Shown here: one piece after another, positions 35,204 through 47,600 of the stretch
Layout: each line of letters opens with the position of its first letter
Position numbering within the stretch: the stretch's first letter is position 1
Assembly (NCBI RefSeq): GCF_001632365.1
Contig: NW_024468519.1
Coordinates: 17,537 to 81,536 of the forward strand
Direction: 5' to 3'
Length of the DNA stretch: 64,000 nucleotides
DNA from: Laetiporus sulphureus 93-53
Lineage: Eukaryota > Basidiomycota > Agaricomycetes > Polyporales > Laetiporaceae
The notes under the pieces: generated by a model
The model's database searches: none
Told to the model about the DNA's origin: nothing
Seen by the model: only the letters and a program-made list of their open reading frames with translations
Made by a program: the position numbers and the translations under genes

Positions 35204-35594
35204 GCGATCAGAGTGAACTCTCCTCCCCTGGCGAGTGCAAAGACGTTGCAGAGCTTGTGGCAAAGTTGTGGTCAGCTTCGAAACAACGCAAAGGTGAGTG
35301 GGCCATGGATATCGTTTGAGTGCTCGCTGCTCGCCGAGAATCGCGATCCGAGCGCTTATATCGGGACGATGACCTTGCCATCTTTCATGCACCGCGAACC
35401 GCTAACGCATTCTTCAAACTTCGAGCTTCGAGCCTCAAACTCAAACTCAAGCTCAAGATTCAACTTATGACTGCTTTCAAGATCAGAGAGCTCTCAAGAA
35501 CGCAGTGTATTGGGCAGCAAAACACGGTAATTGGATTACACGAGCAATTATTAATGTACCACAATGTGATAGGTGACCCATCCTTCTTGCCGCA

Positions 35595-36360
35595 TCACGC
35601 CCGCAGGAGAGAGATGATGGTCCAGGTAGAGCCGAACACCAGGCCTGGAACAAGGAATCAGCATGGCCACGACAGTGTATAAGTATATGTGGCACACCGA
35701 GCCAGTTGAACGTGCCAATCATGGCACCGCCAAGGAAGTTGCGCTGTAGTCGTTGTCAACGAAATACGGTAGTAGAACATGAAAAGAGTACGTACACGGG
35801 TAGGGTCTCCGGTGCTGTATCCGATGGTGTAGATGAAGCGAGACAGCGACCAGACGCCACACATGCAAGCCGCGGCGACCGGGTACTTCAAGGACATCAC
35901 AAGAGTACTGTGTCGTTGCTCTCAGCAACAGACTTCAGTGGAATACCACGTAACGTACCCGGAGAGAATAATCGGCAAGTATTCGAGCGTGTTTTGGTGA
36001 GCACCTGATGACGTACTTTATGCACTGTCTAACACTGTTGTAAATGTGAAGGACTTACGTTGCGTGCAGTTGAAGATGGCAGCCTCCTTAGAGGCAGCTG
36101 CCTCAGCCTTCTCCGCGTAGACTGGTGCCTCAATCCTAGTAAATAAAAGAACACGCAAAGCCACACCGGTACATACGCTGAGGGTAAGCGATACCAGCGC
36201 GCTTGCGAGCACGGCCGACCTTCACAGTCTGGAAGAATGTCAACCAGAACGTGGAGACAATCGCCGCAGCGGGGTAGACAATGCTGCGGACTGTGAGCGT
36301 GCTGACGAAAGAGAAACGCGAAGATGCTCACTCTTTGGAAAGTACGATGCCGGTAGACAT
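35595..36360 (-). CDS. MAPEG-family microsomal glutathione S-transferase
   Basis: Seven small exons (36360-36332, 36283-36177, 36121-36059, 36004-35959, 35907-35796, 35743-35698, 35644-35595) sum to 453 nt, or 150 residues. This is the usual MGST3 size of about 150. The protein is a four-span membrane enzyme that conjugates or peroxidises lipophilic substrates using glutathione. Visible: span 1 PAAAIVSTFWLTFFQ; the VGRARKRAGIAYPQ loop; the family hallmark FNCTQRAHQNTLEYLP; span 2 LSGTLVMSLKYPVAAA; the YTIGYSTGDPTRR loop; and a last span ending IISLLRA. All glutathione-binding residues of the RAHQNTLE motif are present. Confidence 0.93.
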
Positions 36361-36854
36361 TTTCAGGGGTTGGAACGAAGTCAAAGAGCTGGAGCAATGT
36401 CGACGAGGGGCTTGCGTTCGCACTGTGACACCGTGTACGTTGATATATATCCCAAGGAATTCGGAATTGCGACGGTCACGGTCGTTGGATACGTCAGCTA
36501 CCGGCATCGGAGTTTAATAAAGGGTTACTCACATTTTCTGGGCACTGGACGTAGCGACGCGACGCGCTATTAATGTACAGGGTCTGTAATACAACATATC
36601 ACAATCATTAACGCCCACATACATAGAGGAAGAAGCTTTCCTAAATAACAGACGCTGATGTTGTTGCGGGAAGTTGGTTTGTTCGACAAATTGAAGCACG
36701 CCCAGGCATTGATGGAGATGACACGATCTCAGATCGACATGTCCACACGTGACACTTGTTCCAAAGCGCGTCCAGGGCGTCTAAAATTTGGTAACGCGCC
36801 ACGTGGCAAAGCAACGATCTCTTCGTCCGGCTGTAGGACCTGAGACACATCCAA
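36361..36854. other. Shared upstream region of the MAPEG and RRB1 genes
   Basis: A 494-bp gap between divergent start codons containing both promoters. No coding frame and no repeat supported. Confidence 0.5.
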
Positions 36855-38582
36855 ATGTCAAAACGCGCGGCAACAGAGATTCAGTCAACATCAAGCGACA
36901 CTGCCAGGAAGGCACCGCGGAACAGCGCGCAGCGGGAAAATGCCGCGCAAGTGGACGAGATGGGCGAGTTCGAGGATGGCTGGGAGGACGAGTACGAAAG
37001 CGATGATGATATCGTCGAAGGATCAACAGAAGAAGGGGAAGATGGTATGTGCTCAGCCGGACTACTCGTGTCCGTATCGATTTAAATGGATCCAATGTAA
37101 AGGCATGGATATCGACGAGGTTATGCCTGCGATCGAGGAGTCGGACGAAGCTCCTACTGCGCCCAACGTATTCATTCCAGGAGTGCACCAACTAGAGAAG
37201 GATGAGATTCTCGAACCAGACGACTCAGTGTACATCATGCGACATTCTATGAATGTAAACTGGCCTTGCCTTTCGTTCGACGTCCTCCGGGATAGCCTAG
37301 GAGATGAACGGCAACGATTCCCAGCTTCGGCGTACATTGTTGCAGGGACACAGGCAGAATCAGCAAAAAACAATGAGCTCTCCGTATACAAGCTGAGCTC
37401 ATTACATCGCACGCAACGAGACGGGGGTCAGTCACCTTATAATTTCGACTCTATTCCTCTACAAAGCTCCTTCCCGTCATACAGATGATTCAGACTCAGA
37501 AAACGACGACGACGACGATGCCTTAGACGAAGACCCCATCCTGGAGTTTCGATCTGTTCCTCACCTCGGCGGCGTGAACCGTGTGCGCGCACAACCCCTC
37601 CCATCTTCATCGACATTGCCACCAGTCTCACAGCCTTACTATGTTGCCAGCTGGGCAGAAACAGGGAAGGTGTACATATGGGACGTCCGGCCGCTGATCG
37701 AAGCTCTCGATGTGCCCGGGTACTCCGTAGACAAGGCGCGAACACACTCTCCCGCGTTCACTATCAATTCGCATGGTCGTGCCGAAGGCTTCGCGATGGA
37801 CTGGGCTTCGTCTGGTGAAGCGAATCCTACCGCACTGCGTCTCTTGACCGGTGACATTCAGTCAAAGATCTACCTGACCACGACCACCCCATCCGGTTTC
37901 AATGCTCTATCCCAGCCATTCATTTCACACACGTCTAGCGTAGAAGATCTACAGTGGAGTCCCACGGAAGCAACTGTATTCGCATCGTGTTCAGCAGACC
38001 AGAGCGTACAGGTATGGGATGTCCGGAGCAAGGGGAGGAGAAGTGTCGCGGGCATTGAGCGGGCTCATGAGAGCGATGTGAACGTCATTAGCTGGAATCG
38101 GGCAACGACGTATCTCCTATTGAGTGGAGGGGACGAAGGTGGCATCAGAGTGTGGGACTTGCGGAATGTGAAGAAAAAAGGGTACGTAGTCGCTATCATG
38201 GGATCGCATTTCATGTCCGAGACTAACTTCTTGTTGCATGGATAGGGCATCCACGCCAGATCCTACCCCCGTCGCGATATTCAACTGGCACCGAGCGCCC
38301 ATTACATCCATAGAATGGCATCCAACCGAAAACTCGATTTTTGCGGCCTCCGGGGCGGATGATCAAGTCACCCTATGGGATCTTGCTGTGGAACAGGATG
38401 ACGACGAGACAGGTGCAATGGAAGACACACCGGATGGTGGACGAGATGTCCCTCCGCAGTTGCTGTTTGTCCACCAAGGACAGAAGGACATCAAGGAGGT
38501 CCATTGGCATCCCCAGATACCGGGGACAGTGGTCAGCACGGCGTTGGATGGTTTCAACGTATTCAAGACGATATCAGTCTGA
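36855..38582 (+). CDS. RRB1: RRB1/GRWD1 ribosome-assembly WD40 protein
   Basis: Four exons (36855-37044, 37103-37426, 37485-38181, 38246-38582) give 515 residues in phase. The order is an acidic N-terminus ([19 protein letters not shown]); the Rrb1/histone-chaperone N-terminal helix region [17 protein letters not shown] with [14 protein letters not shown]; a second acidic stretch [14 protein letters not shown]; then WD repeats such as [23 protein letters not shown] and [11 protein letters not shown]. Rrb1 chaperones ribosomal protein uL3 (Rpl3) in the nucleus during large-subunit assembly. The last repeat carries an acidic loop and the chain ends FKTISV. RBAP48-like proteins share the fold, but the glutamate-rich start and length fit RRB1/GRWD1. 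Confidence 0.95.
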
Positions 38583-38986
38583 TCGATATAGTCCACATCT
38601 ATCTCATGTCATGCCGCTCTTATCTGCAGATATGCATATATATGGTGTATCGATACACAGGATCACGAATAGGGTCAGTGCACAAGACGTCTATTCGGAT
38701 GGTCATGTGCTGTAAACGAGAGGAACGAATCCACAGAACCAGTGTTCTTTGAAACCTTGCCACACAGGAGTTATAGAACGCGGACCAGCTATCGATATTC
38801 CGACGACCGTCGAAGGGAAGGTGCTCTGTTCGGGTGCACAAAAAACCACGGAGGTGTCTTGCCCCATCCTGTCGCGAGATTGTCCGTCTAGCGAGAGCCC
38901 CGCAAACTCCTGGCGGAGGCCGACGGGTGATGCGACTCGTCAAAGGGATTCTCACTGACGGCAACCCTCCGTGACATCGCACGTCA
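38583..38986. other. Convergent intergenic region
   Basis: The 3' UTRs of RRB1 (+) and the proteasome-activator gene (-). Nothing else recognised. Confidence 0.5.
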
Positions 38987-40368
38987 TCAGTACAAACCCG
39001 ACTGGTTGTTACCCTTCGGGGAACGTATCTAAGAACCGATAAGGAGTCGGCATATGATGAACGCAGCGGCATGACATACCTTCGCAATGTTCTTGTGAAG
39101 AATGTCCATTAGAATGGCATAGATGTTCCGAATGTCATAAAGGTTCTGCCGTGCAACGTAGAGCAGCTTCTCATCTAGTTCTTTCATCGCCAGCTATTTT
39201 TAAGACGCCATCTCGGTCTGAGTATGGAAACCAAACGCATCGAGGGGGAAGACGGTACGCACGGTGTAGTCTTCTACATGAGGGTATTTGATAACTTTCG
39301 AGCAGATTTTAGCACGATTCAAATGCGCTTGCCTAGATGCGTCACGAAGGTTGTATGCGCTCTCCTGTGAGCGGTGGATCTCGGTGAGAACCTCTGGAAG
39401 CATGTGAGCGCGAGGCACACAGGGATCAAACCTAATTGAACAAACGAACCTTCTTGTATCTGGACTCCTGCAGATATGTTCACGAATAGTATAGCAAAGT
39501 ACTAAAAATAACATTGACCGCGGTGAGAGCGTACCGAAATTGTCTCCGCTAGACGAAAGCACCCGAATGTCAGACGGCCGGCATCCAATTTCACTGATGA
39601 GCCCATTCACTTACTCCTCGATTCTATTTTTATGCGGCCAGACATGAGTTAGAGGGAGGCACCGCGATAGCACGAGATGCACTTACTTTGGCATTGAGAG
39701 ATTGACCCATAATTTCACCTTGTCCTAATAACAGATGACTCGATGAACAAATTCCGCGAAGCTCAACACAAAAGACTGACGCATAGATCCGCTAATTGCT
39801 CGCATTCCTTTTTTAATCGGTCATACACTTTAACGAGGTGCTGATTTGCGAGAATCAAGTTGGGGTATCTGGCGAAATAAACGTCGTTTGGGTGGGTCAA
39901 AGCTGAAGTAGATGAGACATTTTCGAAATCGTCGGCTTCAAGTTTGCGCTTCTTAGTCTCCGGCCCTTCGGAGGAACGCGGGTCAGGCGGTGGGTACACC
40001 GTGGCGTCTGTGGACATCACGCCATGAGATTCGTGGAAAGGAGAAGATGGCGACTTGGTAGAATCAATGAGCTCTTGTAGCTCGCTGTACAAAGTCAGTG
40101 CCTATTACACCCTTGCTTGATCTAAGTGCATATACTCACAGAATCTGTGTAGTTCATCCGTTAGCCTTCTATTCGATGAATAAACCTAAAATCCCACCTT
40201 CATCGGAAATATTTTGAAAATAACATCATCCGCTACTGCAGAGGCGGCTTTACGAAATTCCTGGAGCCGCGGAGTCCATGTAGGAGTCTAGCATTCGCAT
40301 TACCGACGTTGAGCACGCACCTCCAGTCTTCTCTCCAAATCTTTATCCATCTTATATTTGTCCGGCAT
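38987..40368 (-). CDS. Proteasome activator PA28/REG (PSME3-like), built from microexons
   Basis: Eleven exons (40368-40321, 40260-40198, 40144-40140, 40084-39781, 39724-39687, 39623-39615, 39548-39535, 39467-39450, 39393-39263, 39193-39080, 39028-38987) sum to 786 nt, or 261 residues. Human PSME3 has 254. The protein forms a heptameric cap that opens the 20S proteasome without ATP. Seen: an N-terminal helix ending VIFKIFPMK; a linker with KKRKLEADD, like the nuclear signal of REG-gamma; the activation-loop motif IEDGDNFGVQIQEE (near residue 154); KYPHVEDYT; the helix ending DILHKNIAK; and a C-terminal tail ending in tyrosine (QSGLY) that would dock into the 20S ring. Five consecutive exons are 38 nt or less apart from the 304-nt exon 4. 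Yeasts lack this gene. Confidence 0.93.
39615..39623 (-). other. 9-nt microexon of the proteasome activator gene
   Basis: AATCGAGGA on the minus strand, preceded by AAAATAG and followed by GTAAGT. It encodes K-I-E-(D) of the activation loop and joins in phase to the next exon, which is only 14 nt. Confidence 0.85.
40140..40144 (-). other. 5-nt microexon of the proteasome activator gene
   Basis: On the minus strand ATTCT is flanked by CAG before and GTGAGT after. Skipping it would join exon 2 to exon 4 out of frame, with an early stop. Including it restores FPMK-IL-ELQEL, which matches the family. Confidence 0.85.
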
Positions 40369-40741
40369 ATATTTGGGTGAGTTGGCGAAAAAGCAAACTA
40401 GAGTCGTCTTCCTGTTGAATGTTGCGGTATGACAAGTGCTCGTTCGTCTGTCTCCCGCCGTCCGGCGTCTTATATAAGCGCCCACTCCACGTGGTCGAGG
40501 GGTGCGCGCCCGATCGTCCGTGTCCGCGAACAATTCAGTCGAGCGCGGCACGAGCTTCACTCATACTGTCTCCTTCCGGCGCGCTGACTGGGCGACACAT
40601 CGACGACCTCAAGCCTGTGCGCTACTCCGCATACTTTGCTGTTGTGACGGGCGACATCTGGCTTGTGACATTATCCGCGACTTCATTATTAAGCACGACG
40701 GTCAGCGATCATCCCGTCTGGATCACACGAACGTCAACACT
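40369..40741. promoter_or_regulatory. Shared upstream region of PA28 and TAF1
   Basis: 373 bp between divergent starts. A TATATAAGC-like stretch at 40470-40480 may serve as a TATA element. A long frame through it into TAF1 is not supported. Confidence 0.45.
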
Positions 40742-43700
40742 ATGTCTGCCGCACAGGTGTGTCTCATAACCTTATATATCTGCTGGTCGCTGCTCACTCG
40801 CGGTAAGGACGAGAGTGACGTGATCTCTGCATTGACCGGCTTCTCTCTGGATAACGTTCTAAGTGGCCTCAAGCTACCAGGCGGTGTTGCCTTGACGGAT
40901 CAATTGGGTATCGCTGGGATCGAAAACCTTACATCCCAAGAGATTTATAAGGAGAGCTGGGACGATAATGAAGCTATAGGCCCCGGAGAGGGAGAGGACT
41001 GGGAGGATGAGGTAGACAGGGAGTTGGAAGCTGAGGGAACTCCGGAAAGTGCAGGGGTGAAGACGGAGATGCTCTCACCGAAGGAAATGGGGCGAAAGCA
41101 GAAGCGCAAAAGGGTGGTACGACGCTTGGTGGAGCGGCCAAAAACTGTATACGAGAGATTTCCGACGTTCGAGAAAGATAAAGTATTGAAGTTCACCGAA
41201 CTCTTCAAAGGTCACACCGTACAAAGGTCCAGAATATCCAAAAGACCATTCCATGGTATAGTTGCTAGTGCATTGCGTATGATATCGATCCTAAACATTT
41301 GCCAGTCATCGAAGTACCCCCAACACGGAAGAAGGACGTGTCCAAAGGATTCCTAGCCGCTATTGTTGGTGACACAGAGCGTCAGGTGGAAAACAGGCGC
41401 GTCGAAGAAGTGGTGGCGTCCGGGAGCATTGAAATCGATTTGAGGCGAGCATTGGAGGTACGTCGCAACGCGCGCTGAAGTCTGTCGAGCATCGTATCTC
41501 ACTGTCTCCTCAGAAGAGGGAACATGCAGGCGTGCCTGTATCGTTGCCCCTTGATGACCGGTCGTTTGACATGGTCTTGCTCTCTAACTGGGAGGACCAG
41601 ATAGTATACGAACCGGAGGAGGATTCGGCCATGGGTCCAGCCAACAACCCTGCCGACTTGACGACTCCTCAGAATCAAGCGCTCGAATCTGGTCTCTGGA
41701 CTCAGAGCATCATCTGGAGTCCTCGTGCGCCATTCAGGGACTTCACGCAATTGGAGCTGAACGAGGAGGACATATCAGTTGAAGAGCGACCACCTAGTAC
41801 GGCCATAATTTCCATATCATTCTGTTTGATTGTTAAATATCGATACTTTCCTTGCAGTGCAAGATGTCGCCAGACCTCGGAAACGGTTTAGGACGGACAA
41901 TCAACCCAAAGACAAGTTCAACCTGTCGAACGACCAGTACTACGAAGTCAGCAAGGAAGGTGGCCGGCATCGCGTCCGGCAGACGTTTGGTCAGCTCGTT
42001 GTCGAGCATGCCTATCCTGCTCAGAAGTTACAGTTACCATTCGTACGTGCCACCATCGATTGCTCAGTGCGTCAACTTAGTAATGATGATTTTGACAGTA
42101 CAAAACTCGTCTTTCGAAGCAAGAAGCTCGCTCATTCCATCGCCCTGCGCTGCAATTTCCGGCCAATGTTGAGCTTCACTTCAGCAAGGTTCGTACGGCC
42201 AAGAAGAAGAAGGACAAGGCAGGCCGGAAGGTGGGCAAAGGTGGGAACGTCGGAGAGGGCCTGCACAAGACAGGTGACCTCAGTCTAAGGGACACGAGCA
42301 ACTTCGTTCTGTGGGAGTTCTCGGTAAGCTATGCTGTATGCATTCCACTGCAATTGAGATGTCGACGTTCTTGATAGGAAGAGCACCCTCCCATCATTTC
42401 GAACTTTGGTATGGGCAGCATTCTGGTCAATTATTACCGGAAGAAGAACGAAAAAGATGAGTACGTTCCGAAGGTGTGTAATTGATCATGTGAGCAGACT
42501 TGCATTGCTTAGTACGACTATCACTGCTCTAGTCCGACCTGGGAGAGCCTATCGTCATTGAACCGCAAGACGAATCTCCATTCATGAAGTTTGGCTATGT
42601 TTATCCAGGGCAGACCGTTCCTGCACTGTACAGCAATTTGATACGCGCGCCCTTGTTTCGACAGAAGCCGTACCCCACGGATTTCCTTGTCATACGGTGC
42701 GTTGTCCACTCTCGTCCGGTCTATCTCCGCCTCTCATATTTCGGAAATAGCTCGACGTGCAAGAATGATACGAAGTACTACATACGTGAGATCAAGAACT
42801 TGTTCGTCGTAGGGCAGACATACCCGGTGACAGAAGTACCGGGCCCGCACTCCCGCAAGATCACCAACACCATCAAGCACCGATTACAGATCATCGCTTT
42901 CAAGTTGTTGCAGAAGAGCTCGGAGGAGCGACTGAAGATATCCCGCCTGATGAAGTACTTCCCTGATCAAAATGAGTTGCAAATGAGACAGCGCCTGAAG
43001 GTACGCTGACACAGTGGAGCTGATGTTGTGACGGAAAGGTGATCACGTTACCACAGGAATTCATGGAGTATCACCGCCGAGGCCCACACCAGGGCTTCTG
43101 GCGCCTGAAGCCTGCGTGGTCAATCCCTTCAGATGCCGACATGCTTAAGATGGTGACGCCGGAACAAGTCGTTCTCTCCGAGAGCATGCAGGTCGGGCAG
43201 CGTCATCTCCAGGACGCCGGTTACAGCTTCAACGGCGAAGTTGCGGAGGATGACGAGGGTAATCTTTCGGTGGAGCAACAACTTGCTCCATGGATCACGA
43301 CGAAGAACTTTCTGTTTGCCACGCAGGCGAAGGCAATGCTGCGCCTCCATGGCGAAGGCGATCCCACCGGTCGAGGGGAAGCATTCAGCTTCATCCGGGT
43401 ATCTATGAAGGACATCTTCGTGAAGGCCGGTGAGGACTACGAGCAGAAATTAGGTACGTGGAAGCTGGCGGCTAAATGGCATTGCATCTGACACATGTGC
43501 TTAGCGGAGGCCGAGAACCGACCGAAGTCTGCACATCGATACAACGTTGCTGAGCAGCAGCAGATATACAAATCAGAGATTGAGCGGATATGGAAAGCTC
43601 AGTTTGACTCGTTGAGTCGAAAGGACGAGCCTCAGCTCACTGATGAGGAAGAGAAGGCGGTAGTGGACCAGAAGATGCAGAGGAGGCAATCCATCGCAAA

Positions 43701-44689
43701 CGCATACACGCCCGTTGCGTCACCGATAGCTCATCGTGAAACCCCGGGACCTGCATCGCCGGCCTTCAGTCGCGGATCGTCCTTGGCAAGGGAAATGAGT
43801 CTGGGACCCGACGCGCAAAGGAGAGTCCTCCGCATCAAGCGTTTAGTATGTCCGGTTTCTGCCGCAGTCTAGGCAATGCGTTAATGCATCCCTGTGCAGG
43901 TCGATGGCGAATGGAAGCTCGAAATCATCCGCGACAATGCTGTAATCAGTGCCTATGTGAAACGGCGGCAAGCTATCGAGGAAGAGTCGACTACCGCCGA
44001 TGCTCTGGCTCCCACTGGAGATGCGGACAAGGACAGGCGTGCGAAGAGGAGGTGAGCGCCATTCAGTTGTCCGACCAAATCCCACCTCATTCATTTCCGT
44101 AGACTCGAGGAAGAGATTGCGCGAATGAAGAAGAATCAAGAACGGCGGCTCCACCGGAAGAATGCCAAGATCGTGAAGGAAGGGGGAACGCCCATGCAAC
44201 TCAGCCGGCCTGTGAAGCCAGATACGACGGTGGGTGCACACGATTGAATTCTTGATATGCACATGCTTACATGCATCCGCAGCGGCGATGTGGGCACTGC
44301 GGCCAGATGGGTCATATGAGTACGTGTTGTATTACGGCGCGTGGAGTTGTGCTGACCATGCGCTGCCAGAAACTAACCGTAAATGTCCTCGCTGGGCCGA
44401 GTTCAACTCGGGCAACACCCCGTCCCTGCCGACCCCATCAGTTACAAGCCCTCCTGCTGCGTCCCCGGGCGGCTCGACGAGCTTCTCGTTTGGCACGGGT
44501 CCGGACAGCTTATATGTTCCGGGGACATCAAACGCCTTGCGACCAAATCCATCTTTGAGTTTGGGGAGCCATGGGCCTTCCCCGCTTGCGACTAGCCCGC
44601 CGGTGATGGCTATGGATGACGAAGACGACGTGCCCCAGACTCCCTCGGGATCTGGTCCGAAGATAAAGTTGACCTTGAAGAAGACATAG
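40742..44689 (+). CDS. TAF1: TFIID subunit TAF1
   Basis: A gene of about a dozen exons encoding roughly 1,090 residues, near the 1,066 of yeast Taf1. TAF1 is the largest TFIID subunit and scaffolds RNA polymerase II pre-initiation complexes. The start MSAAQ is followed by an in-frame 51-nt intron, then the TBP-inhibitory-type acidic region. The DUF3591 core runs through FGQLVVEHAYPAQKLQLPF, SNFGMGSILVNYYRK, GYVYPGQTVPALYSNLIRAP, DFLVIR, YYIREIKNLFVVGQTYP and GFWRLKPAW. After RHN-type basic helices comes a CCHC zinc knuckle split by an intron (CGHCGQMGHM then KTNRKCPRW). The tail is proline/serine-rich and ends KIKLTLKKT. No bromodomain is present, as expected in fungi. The ATG at 40742 suits both splice phase and family start. 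Confidence 0.93.
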
Positions 44690-47600
44690 CACCTAGTTCT
44701 CTACGAGCGGCATGTGTGGTGTAGGATTTCTGCTTTGTGTACATGTAGTCTAGCCCTCCAGTCATAGTTGCACTTCTGTAATTGTAGTGTTCACTTTCCC
44801 GCCATTGGAGGGGCGGAATTAGTCGGATTTTGCGTAATGTCGTGCTTCTGCGTGCGCATCAATGATACGAGAACCGTTCGGGGGGTGGGTGACATTGATG
44901 TGGAGACTGCGGGGAAGTGCGCCGGGCCGCCGGCCGACTGGCACGGCATTCACAGCACGCCGAGCGATTCGCGCCATCTGGACCCACTGGGGACAACAAG
45001 GCCGCCTGTAACTTATTCTTGGGCTTGGGCAGCGCAACGGTCTCTTCTACAGCCCCATTTTGATTTCAGGTCCAGGCTGGCTCGCTTGTGCATGTATTTT
45101 TGAACAGTAGGTACCATCCGCTGTGATCGGATTTATTCCGCTGCATTGGTATCCTTCTTCGCGTAATCCGCACCTGGAGGCGCTCGCGCAGGACTAGGCT
45201 CTTCTCCCGTGACTGGCGGTCATTCGTCTTACTGGAGGATGTTGGCTTTCGCCTCATGGAGCACACCAATGAAGGCGGGCAGCTCTATCATTTTCAAAAT
45301 CTGACCGAGCTGTCCAATCGAACGTGTTTCCGGGTCCATGCGCCGTCGCTATTAGAGCGTAATTTCGACGCGGAAGCCACCCTGGGCGTGTGCAGCAAAG
45401 GTCTAGTTCAGCGTTATTTCAACTATGTCCTTTAAGATTCGCCGCTAACACTACCCGTCACCATTGTATGCAGGCGACACCGTATCTCAATGCATCCGGA
45501 ACCTCTCGACCGGTATTCCGCCGGCTCCAGATGGTCTACGCTCCCCCAATCCATATGGCGAGATCTCAGCTCATTCACACGGTGCTGCTCACGTTCGTCC
45601 ACCAGCAGCATCAACGAGAGAGAGAGAGCAGCTTCTTCTGGCCGCTCGCTGATCACAGCGCACCTATCCGCGGAAGTCGCCTTCTAAAATTGTTCCTGGG
45701 CGCCAGGCAGCCTCTCATATGGTCTCCTCGCGGGAGGCTCTATGCTGCGCCAAGCACCCTCAAACGCCGTAGAGCTCAGACATATCGGGCGCGAACAGCG
45801 TCACGCGACGCGGCGTTGGTCCCGGTGCAGGTGGCCAGTGTAGGCGCAGCAACAGCCATCACATCAGGAGTTTTGTCATTTAATCCAGGACAAAACATGC
45901 GTCCAGCGACGCTCCGATGCCATAGAGCCGCTGCTTTTTTTGCGCGGTCAACGAGCAAATTTAGTCTGATGGTCTCCCAAGCAATACGGTCGCTGGCGCT
46001 ATCATCGCATCAGAGCCGTCCGAAATGATTATCAGCTCTGCCAGATTCCGGGTCACCCACCTGTTTCGTTGCGCTAACGAAAAAAACAGCCTCCCATGTG
46101 GACACGAGCTCCTGGCTCATCCTCTGAACAATCTCGGAATTTCGGAAGGATTTTTACCGACGTTGTGAGGGGGGAAGGCTTGAATAGCTCGCAGCGTACC
46201 GTAAGGCGGCTTTCCGGAATCACCGGTTGACAACACAGCGGGAACGAACTCATGCAGTATAGTGCAAGAACCACCTTGATCGGATGGAGTTCCCGCTGAT
46301 TTGTCGCACGCCACAACTTCGGGGGCCGTTGGAACGTCCCAGGGTATGTCGGTGGCCGGCTGATCATGTACAGACGCTGATGGGCAGCCTTTCTCTATTA
46401 CAGCATGTTCCACCCAGCTGGGGTGCGGAGACACCACGGATATGGGTGCGTTTGCCCCAGCTATCTAATCGATGCGCACAGTCGAGGCCTGCCTGAGCAT
46501 TCACAGGATGTATCTCTTCAGGCATCCTACAGCGGTATATCTATCCATCAAGCATCAGTTCTCAAAACGCTGTCAGGGTCGGCTCAGGGTGGTCCACGGG
46601 AATGCAGGACGTGCCGAGCGAGGAGCATGTGCCTTGCGTTGCGCATGAGCTGGAGAGCGACAAGGATCATCCAGACACACTGCGGCCGAGCGTGGTCAAG
46701 GATGCTGCGGATAGCGGCATCCGTCGGTCATCTGCCCTATATTAGGGGATGCGCGTTTTGTTCTACACGGCACCTGTGGATCGTGGCAGTGGCCGAGTCT
46801 GAGTGCGGTGGCTGATGGACTGCCGAGAGTTGGGCGGGCGGCTCGAGACGGAAGAGGGGAGACGCGGAGTGGTCAACTGACTGTGTATATGATGCCGCAC
46901 TGGAGCCAAAAATAGCGCAATGGTGGGGGAAGCGATCGTGTTGGCGGTGCGACTGGCGATATGCGCATGCGTGGACATCGCATACTGATCAACTCAGCGG
47001 GCGAGCCTCCGGGGGCGCCCGTCAGACAGACATCGCGGATGGAGATTCCGTGTATGTTTGGGATCAATACTGCCTCTGCGTCCCACGATGTGCCCCGCGA
47101 GCTTCGCATCGCCCGTCGAAGAGATCCTCGTTTCCGAGTGCGCCCGCTTGAGAGCCTCCTGGAGGTTGTTCGCGGACGAGTGTCTCGTGATCGACGCGCA
47201 CGGGGGCCGACACGTTCCGCGAGCACCCGGAGACAGCGCTGGAGTCGCTGTGCGCTCCGGAAGTTGCGAATGGAAAGTGCAGGCCACCACCGCGGCCATC
47301 CCTTGGCGAATTCTTGGCGGCCTTGACATGCTGCTTGGCCCGCTCACATCCCCGTAGCGGTGTCCGGGGTGCCCCTCCCTCCCATCCGGCCTAGCTCGCC
47401 CAATGGCATACGTTCCTTGGCGCGCAAGCAACGGCCAGCACAGGCACTTGGGAAGGGGACTGCGCTCCGTTAGATCTGCTACCGTTTCGGAAGCTTACAG
47501 CATGGGTGACTTCGCCGTCCACCGCAGCTGTCCTGGACGCAGCCCGGCCGCATCTAGGCACTGGGTGTCGAGGACAAGGCGACCGCGACGCTCAAGGGAG

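Noticed and set aside
40502..40741. Upstream extension of the TAF1 frame
   Set aside because: It runs through the shared promoter with PA28. The MSAAQ start at 40742 fits the splice phase and family better.
45229..45339. Minus-strand 36-residue peptide frame with protein-like composition
   Set aside because: It reads like a genuine helix (QLGQILKMIELPAFIGVLHE) but has no upstream exon that I can join, so it may be a relic or chance. Too weak to call a gene.
45390..46028. 212-codon open frame in the long PacC upstream region
   Set aside because: Arginine-, serine- and alanine-rich composition typical of chance frames in GC-rich DNA. No domain, no splice or promoter context, no similarity to a family I know.
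46405..47357. Several 70-136 codon frames on both strands
   Set aside because: Overlapping GC-rich frames without conserved features. The region is better explained as regulatory sequence.
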